DNA of 9,714 nucleotides from an uncultured Bacteroidota bacterium. Its GTDB lineage: Bacteria; Bacteroidota; Bacteroidia; Bacteroidales; SZUA-534. Shown piece by piece: positions 6,541 to 9,714 of the stretch (its first letter is position 1; each line of letters begins with the position of its first letter). Under the pieces are notes generated by a model, which worked only from the letters and a program-made list of their open reading frames with translations, had not been told where the DNA came from and made no database searches. The DNA lies in assembly GCA_937900725.1 (NCBI GenBank), contig CALCFP010000523.1:1-9714 (forward strand). Reading direction: 5' to 3'. The position numbers and the translations under genes were made by a program.

Positions 6541-7065
6541 CTATTCGGTTGTGCGCAATTTGTAAACCTTGACTTCGCGTTTGTTTTGCTTGTCGATGGT
6601 TATGTAGTATTTCTTGTCGGCAGTATAGAGCATCTTAACATTCTTCTTCATCTCAATGTGCGGGCAGCCACGAGGCGTAATGTCGCAAGGAATGATATCC
6701 TGTGTCTTTTCTGCAATGTCCAGTCTGTGATATTTCGATGAACCCCGTGACGTCTTTACGTAAAATTGCTGTGTCGTAGTGTCAGAATATGCAGTGGCAA
6801 AATCAACCCAGTCTGTCAGGCGAAACATTGCAGATTGTTTCCAGTCCTCAATGGCGTATGCAACAATGAACGTTGGCTTGTCACCATAATTTACAATGAG
6901 ATATTTGCCGTCGGAAGTCAGAAACAATTCGTTGGCAAACACCTTGCGTTGCATGTCTGGTTTAAGTGTTGTGAATGATTGGTAATCGCCGACTTGTGCC
7001 GATGTGTCAAAATTAGACAAGGCAACAAGGATGGTTGCCAACAAGCATATCTTTGCAAATTTCAT
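6541..7065 (-). CDS. Exported protein of unknown function
   Basis: The 174-residue product begins with a clear signal peptide: MKFAK, a hydrophobic core (ICLLATILVAL), and a likely cleavage site after SNFDTSA before QVGD. There is no lipobox, so it is probably periplasmic or secreted. The mature part looks rich in beta strands, with segments such as LFLTSDGKYLIVNYG and KKYYITIDKQ that recall beta-propeller blades. It is far too short for a full propeller, and I recognise no family. Two cysteines (CDITPRGC) could form a disulfide outside the cytoplasm. ATG 7065 is favoured because an upstream TTG at 7095 lies inside the -7 promoter element. It precedes the LtaS-like gene in the same direction with a 121-base gap and no strong terminator between, so they may be co-transcribed. 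Confidence 0.75.
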   Translation of the reverse strand: MKFAKICLLATILVALSNFDTSAQVGDYQSFTTLKPDMQRKVFANELFLTSDGKYLIVNYGDKPTFIVAYAIEDWKQSAMFRLTDWVDFATAYSDTTTQQFYVKTSRGSSKYHRLDIAEKTQDIIPCDITPRGCPHIEMKKNVKMLYTADKKYYITIDKQNKREVKVYKLRTTE

Positions 7066-7092
7066 CTTAAAGCGTGTTTTTCGAGAACGCGG

Positions 7093-7123
7093 CAAATTTA
7101 AAAATTAAGGAGGTTTATGCAAA
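7093..7123 (-). promoter_or_regulatory. Bacteroidota-type promoter of the exported-protein gene
   Basis: On the minus strand TTTG (7123-7120) is followed after exactly 19 bases by TAAATTTG (7100-7093), a full match to the Bacteroides -33/-7 consensus TTTG-N19-21-TAnnTTTG. Transcription would begin near 7086, giving a leader of about 20 bases before ATG 7065. Confidence 0.8.
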
Positions 7124-7143
7124 TTGATTTTGAAATAAATTTG
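7114..7143 (+). promoter_or_regulatory. Candidate pgk promoter (weak -33)
   Basis: TAAATTTG at 7136-7143 matches the -7 element exactly, but the -33 box is only TTTA (7114-7117) with an 18-base spacer. If used, it overlaps the divergent promoter at 7093-7123 and gives pgk a leader of nearly 200 bases. No better-matching promoter was found closer to pgk. Confidence 0.3.
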
Positions 7144-7343
7144 AATATTGGATTGGCCAGCCACGTCGTTTATACTAATTGTTTGGCTTTTATGGCAACA
7201 TATTTGTCGCTATTTCATACGCTAAACACTAAACTGCGAATATGCTGCCATTATTTCTAAACATATTTCCTATATTCGCAAGTCAAATCGGATTATGCCC
7301 GATTATATTGCTTGATATTCTTAACTATTTAAAAATTAATACA

Positions 7344-8615
7344 ATGGTTCAAATTAGCGATTTCAATTTCAAAGGCAAAAAAGCCATCGTTCGCGTTGAC
7401 TTCAACGTGCCTCTGAACGAGAACGGCCAGATTACCGACCATACCCGCATTCGCGGTGCTCTTCCTACACTTAACAAGATATTGGCCGATGGTGGCTCTC
7501 TTATCATCATGTCACACATGGGTAAGCCAAAAGGCAAAGTTGCTGCCAAATATTCTTTGGGCCAGATTGTAGACGCAGTTTCTGCTGCTCTTGGTACTCC
7601 TGTTAAATTCGCTCCTGATTGCGCAAAGGCTGCCGACGCCGCTGCTGCTCTTAAGCCAGGTGAGGTCCTTTTGCTTGAAAACCTTCGCTTCTACGCAGAA
7701 GAGGAAGGCAAGCCAGTTGGCATTGAAAAGGAAGATCCTAACTACGATGCAGCCAAGAAGGAAATGAAGGCTAAGCAAAAGGAATTCGCCAAGACTTTGG
7801 CCTCTTACGCTGACGTATATGTAATGGATGCATTCGGTACTGCTCACCGTTCTCACGCTTCTACCGCAGTTATCGCCGACTATTTCGATGCCGACAGCAA
7901 GATGCTTGGTCTGTTGATGGAAAAGGAAGTTAAGGCAGTTGACAATGTCCTTAACAATATCAAGCGTCCATTCGTTGCCATCATGGGTGGATCTAAGGTG
8001 TCTACAAAGATTGGCATCATAGAAAACCTGATGACTAAGGTTGACAAACTGGTCCTTTGCGGTGGTATGACATACACTTTTGCCAAGGCAAATGGTGGCA
8101 AGGTTGGTTCTTCAATTTGCGAGGAAGACAAACTTGATCTGGCTCTCAACATTCAGGAATTGGCAAAGAAGAACAATGTCGAACTGATTCTTGGTACTGA
8201 TTCAGTCGTTACCAACGCTTTCGATTTCGACACAATGTCATTGAAGACCGGCGCTGAAGTTAAGGTTTGCCCATCAGGCGCTATTTGCGACGGTTTCGAA
8301 GGCTTGGATGCCGGACCAGAGTCTCAGAAAAAATTCGCTGACGCAATCAAGGGTGCAAAGACTATTCTTTGGAACGGTCCTGCCGGCGTATTTGAATGCG
8401 ACGATTTCACTGCAGGTTCAAAGGCTATTGCAAATGCAATTGCCGCTGCCACAAAGGAAGGCGCTTTCTCTCTAATCGGTGGTGGTGATTCTGTTGCTTG
8501 CATCAACAAGTTCGGCTTGGCTGATCAGGTATCCTACATCTCAACTGGTGGCGGTGCTTTGCTTGAGGCTATCGAAGGCAAGGTCCTTCCAGGTGTAAAG
8601 GCTATCCGTGGATAA
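7344..8615 (+). CDS. pgk: Phosphoglycerate kinase
   Basis: This enzyme converts 1,3-bisphosphoglycerate and ADP to 3-phosphoglycerate and ATP in the cytoplasm. The 423-residue protein is full length and carries the family landmarks: VRVDFNVP (D19, N21), R37 in HTRIRGALPT, H58 in SHMGKPKG, R115 in LENLRF, R169 in GTAHRSHAST, K218 in MGGSKVSTKIG, and the C-terminal nucleotide site with GGGDSVA (379-385) and STGGGALLEAIEG. An insert at about 121-150 is typical of Bacteroidales homologues as I recall them. The ATG at 7344 is chosen because VQISDFNFKGKKAIVR is the normal family N-terminus and the 34 preceding in-frame residues are not. Codon choice looks strongly biased (GCT, GGT, AAG), fitting high expression. 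It ends with tandem stops TAA TAG, then a terminator. Position 61 is Lys where the common motif SHLGRPKG has Arg. Confidence 0.98.
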   Translation: MVQISDFNFKGKKAIVRVDFNVPLNENGQITDHTRIRGALPTLNKILADGGSLIIMSHMGKPKGKVAAKYSLGQIVDAVSAALGTPVKFAPDCAKAADAAAALKPGEVLLLENLRFYAEEEGKPVGIEKEDPNYDAAKKEMKAKQKEFAKTLASYADVYVMDAFGTAHRSHASTAVIADYFDADSKMLGLLMEKEVKAVDNVLNNIKRPFVAIMGGSKVSTKIGIIENLMTKVDKLVLCGGMTYTFAKANGGKVGSSICEEDKLDLALNIQELAKKNNVELILGTDSVVTNAFDFDTMSLKTGAEVKVCPSGAICDGFEGLDAGPESQKKFADAIKGAKTILWNGPAGVFECDDFTAGSKAIANAIAAATKEGAFSLIGGGDSVACINKFGLADQVSYISTGGGALLEAIEGKVLPGVKAIRG

Positions 8616-8634
8616 TAGTCATTTATTCATATTT

Positions 8635-8665
8635 AAAAAGCCACCCTGTTTAGGGTGGCTTTTTT
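8635..8665 (+). terminator. Intrinsic terminator of pgk
   Basis: A 13-bp perfect stem (8635-8647 with 8652-8664, core GCCACCCT/AGGGTGGC) closes a GTTT loop and runs into six Ts (8660-8665). It sits 19 bases after the pgk stop. The A5 on the left flank may also let it act on leftward transcripts. Confidence 0.93.
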
Positions 8666-8969
8666 GTTCACTCACGATAATGCTGAACGAGAAGTGGTTT
8701 TAATGGTGAATTGTTCATTGCCAATAGTATTATCTCGTCCTGACAATGACAGTATGTTCCCCTCCATTTGTGGAATATTCGTATAGATGCTTCAGAATAC
8801 ATTCCGGCCGATGCCGCGTATTATTTGATATTCTTTGTAGAATAGTCATCGTCAAATATTGCCAACATTTCGAAACTATTTTGCTGTCAGATTGTTGATT
8901 GTCATGATATGAATCTTGGTTGGATTTGCTTGTTCCTTTCGCTTTTTTGTCTTTCTCGATTAATTATGA
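8666..8969. other. 300-base stretch without a convincing gene
   Basis: Between the pgk terminator and the deacetylase promoter I see no ORF of normal length, no RNA gene and no strong hairpin. One minus-strand ORF of 39 codons occurs at 8730-8849 (MTILQRISNN... ending VIVRTR), unsupported by any recognisable family. The right end (8930-8969) is T-rich. The stretch may be a decayed gene or plain spacer. Confidence 0.4.
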
Positions 8970-8999
8970 GTTGAAAATCCCCAATAGTGCCTATCTTTG
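8970..8999 (+). promoter_or_regulatory. Promoter of the polysaccharide deacetylase gene
   Basis: TATCTTTG at 8992-8999 is an exact TAnnTTTG -7 element. GTTG at 8970-8973 is a near-match -33 box with an 18-base spacer. Transcription would begin near 9005, so the in-frame GTG at 8987 lies upstream of the transcript and ATG 9020 is the likely start. Confidence 0.65.
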
Positions 9000-9019
9000 C
9001 CAGCAAAATAGGGGACAGC

Positions 9020-9640
9020 ATGATCCGAGTAATAAATCATCCACCACGTTTCGTCAGAAGATTGATGCACAACTTCGTATGGAAAATCGAAAACCGTCCA
9101 AAAACATTGTTCCTGACATTCGACGATGGGCCCACGCCAGAAGTCACTGAATGGGTGATCGATACATTGAAACAATACAATGCCACGGCCACATTCTTCT
9201 GTCTTGGCCGTAACGTTGACCATTATCCACATATATACAATAGAATATTAAGCGACGGACATGCGGTAGGCAACCATACCTACAGCCATCTCAATGGTTG
9301 GAAAGTGTCGTGCAAGGAGTATATCGACGATGTCGAACTCGCATCACAATACATTGACTCAAAACTCATGCGCCCGCCATACGGACGTTTTGTGAAAGGG
9401 CAAATACATCCATTGCGCAAACAAGGTTACCGCACAATACTTTGGGATGTGATGCCCGAGGACTATAACCATCGCGTAAAGCCAGAAGACTGTTGCAACT
9501 GTGTAATCAAATATGCAACTGAAGGATCTATAATAACCTTCCACGATTCAGTCAAGGCAAGCCGAAATCTATATTATACATTGCCTCGCGTACTCAAATA
9601 TTTTTCAGAAAAAGGCTATAAGTTTGCTCGTTTAGATTGA
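9020..9640 (+). CDS. Polysaccharide deacetylase (NodB/CE4 family)
   Basis: The 206-residue protein is essentially one NodB domain. Motifs seen in order are TFDDGPT (D35 and D36; catalytic base and metal ligand in the family), H86-x3-H90 in NHTYSH (metal ligands), RPPYGR (118-123), WDVMPEDYN from W142, and IITFHDS with H175 as the likely catalytic acid. In the family these metal-dependent enzymes remove N- or O-acetyl groups from chitin-like, peptidoglycan or surface-polysaccharide sugars. There is no clear signal peptide or membrane helix: the N-terminus (MIRVINHPPRFVRRL) is basic and amphipathic. Action inside the cell, or at its inner face on lipid-linked intermediates, is therefore possible but is inference. 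ATG 9020 is chosen over GTG 8987 because the latter lies in the promoter. The stop is 30 bases before a tRNA gene with no terminator between. Confidence 0.9.
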   Translation: MIRVINHPPRFVRRLMHNFVWKIENRPKTLFLTFDDGPTPEVTEWVIDTLKQYNATATFFCLGRNVDHYPHIYNRILSDGHAVGNHTYSHLNGWKVSCKEYIDDVELASQYIDSKLMRPPYGRFVKGQIHPLRKQGYRTILWDVMPEDYNHRVKPEDCCNCVIKYATEGSIITFHDSVKASRNLYYTLPRVLKYFSEKGYKFARLD

Positions 9641-9653
9641 TTTTATATATTTG
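9623..9653 (+). promoter_or_regulatory. Promoter of the tRNA-Ala gene
   Basis: TTTG (9623-9626), a 19-base spacer and TATATTTG (9646-9653) match the Bacteroides promoter consensus exactly. The -33 box and part of the spacer lie inside the last codons of the deacetylase gene. Transcription would begin near 9660, about ten bases before the mature tRNA 5' end. Confidence 0.8.
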
Positions 9654-9670
9654 CACGCATAAACATTCAA

Positions 9671-9714
<44 letters not shown>

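Noticed and set aside
7242..7343. 34-residue N-terminal extension of Pgk
   Set aside because: The extension is hydrophobic and unlike any Pgk. The conserved N-terminus begins at ATG 7344.
8987..9019. GTG start for the deacetylase
   Set aside because: It lies upstream of the predicted -7 element (8992-8999), so it would not be in the transcript.

Overview
The window looks like a chromosomal segment of a Bacteroidota bacterium, most likely of the order Bacteroidales. Three clear promoters match the form known from Bacteroides (TTTG, about 19 bases, TAnnTTTG), genes mostly lack a Shine-Dalgarno site, and the protein families fit. The genus cannot be fixed from the sequence alone.

Positions 1-4404 read rightward as the end of a surface-polysaccharide locus. 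They hold the 3' end of a Gfo/Idh/MocA-type sugar oxidoreductase, an IS3-family insertion sequence lying in the opposite direction (about 595-1969), a membrane-bound initiating sugar-phosphate transferase (2117-3541), and a CPBP-type intramembrane protease (3592-4404). The IS has 19-bp terminal inverted repeats (16 of 19 matching), overlapping orfA/orfB with an A7 slippery run, and a perfect 38-bp palindrome over the orfB stop. I see no target-site duplication, and both flanks carry short coding-like stretches, so the insertion site may have been rearranged.

A strong bidirectional hairpin terminator at 4418-4444 separates this block from two leftward genes. These are an exported protein of unknown function (6541-7065, with its own promoter) and, downstream of it, an LtaS-like phosphoglycerol-transferase/sulfatase-superfamily membrane enzyme (4452-6419).

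From 7344 rightward lie phosphoglycerate kinase (pgk) with a canonical terminator, a 300-base stretch with no convincing gene, a short NodB-type polysaccharide deacetylase whose start is set by its promoter, and a tRNA-Ala(GGC) gene cut off by the window end. The tRNA promoter begins inside the deacetylase coding sequence.

The common theme is envelope glycan chemistry: sugar synthesis, lipid-linked glycan initiation, possible phosphoglycerol decoration and deacetylation, interrupted by one mobile element and one glycolytic housekeeping gene. I found no CRISPR array, phage, toxin-antitoxin or clearly new defence system. The least explained items are the exported protein beside the LtaS-like enzyme and the remnants around the IS.
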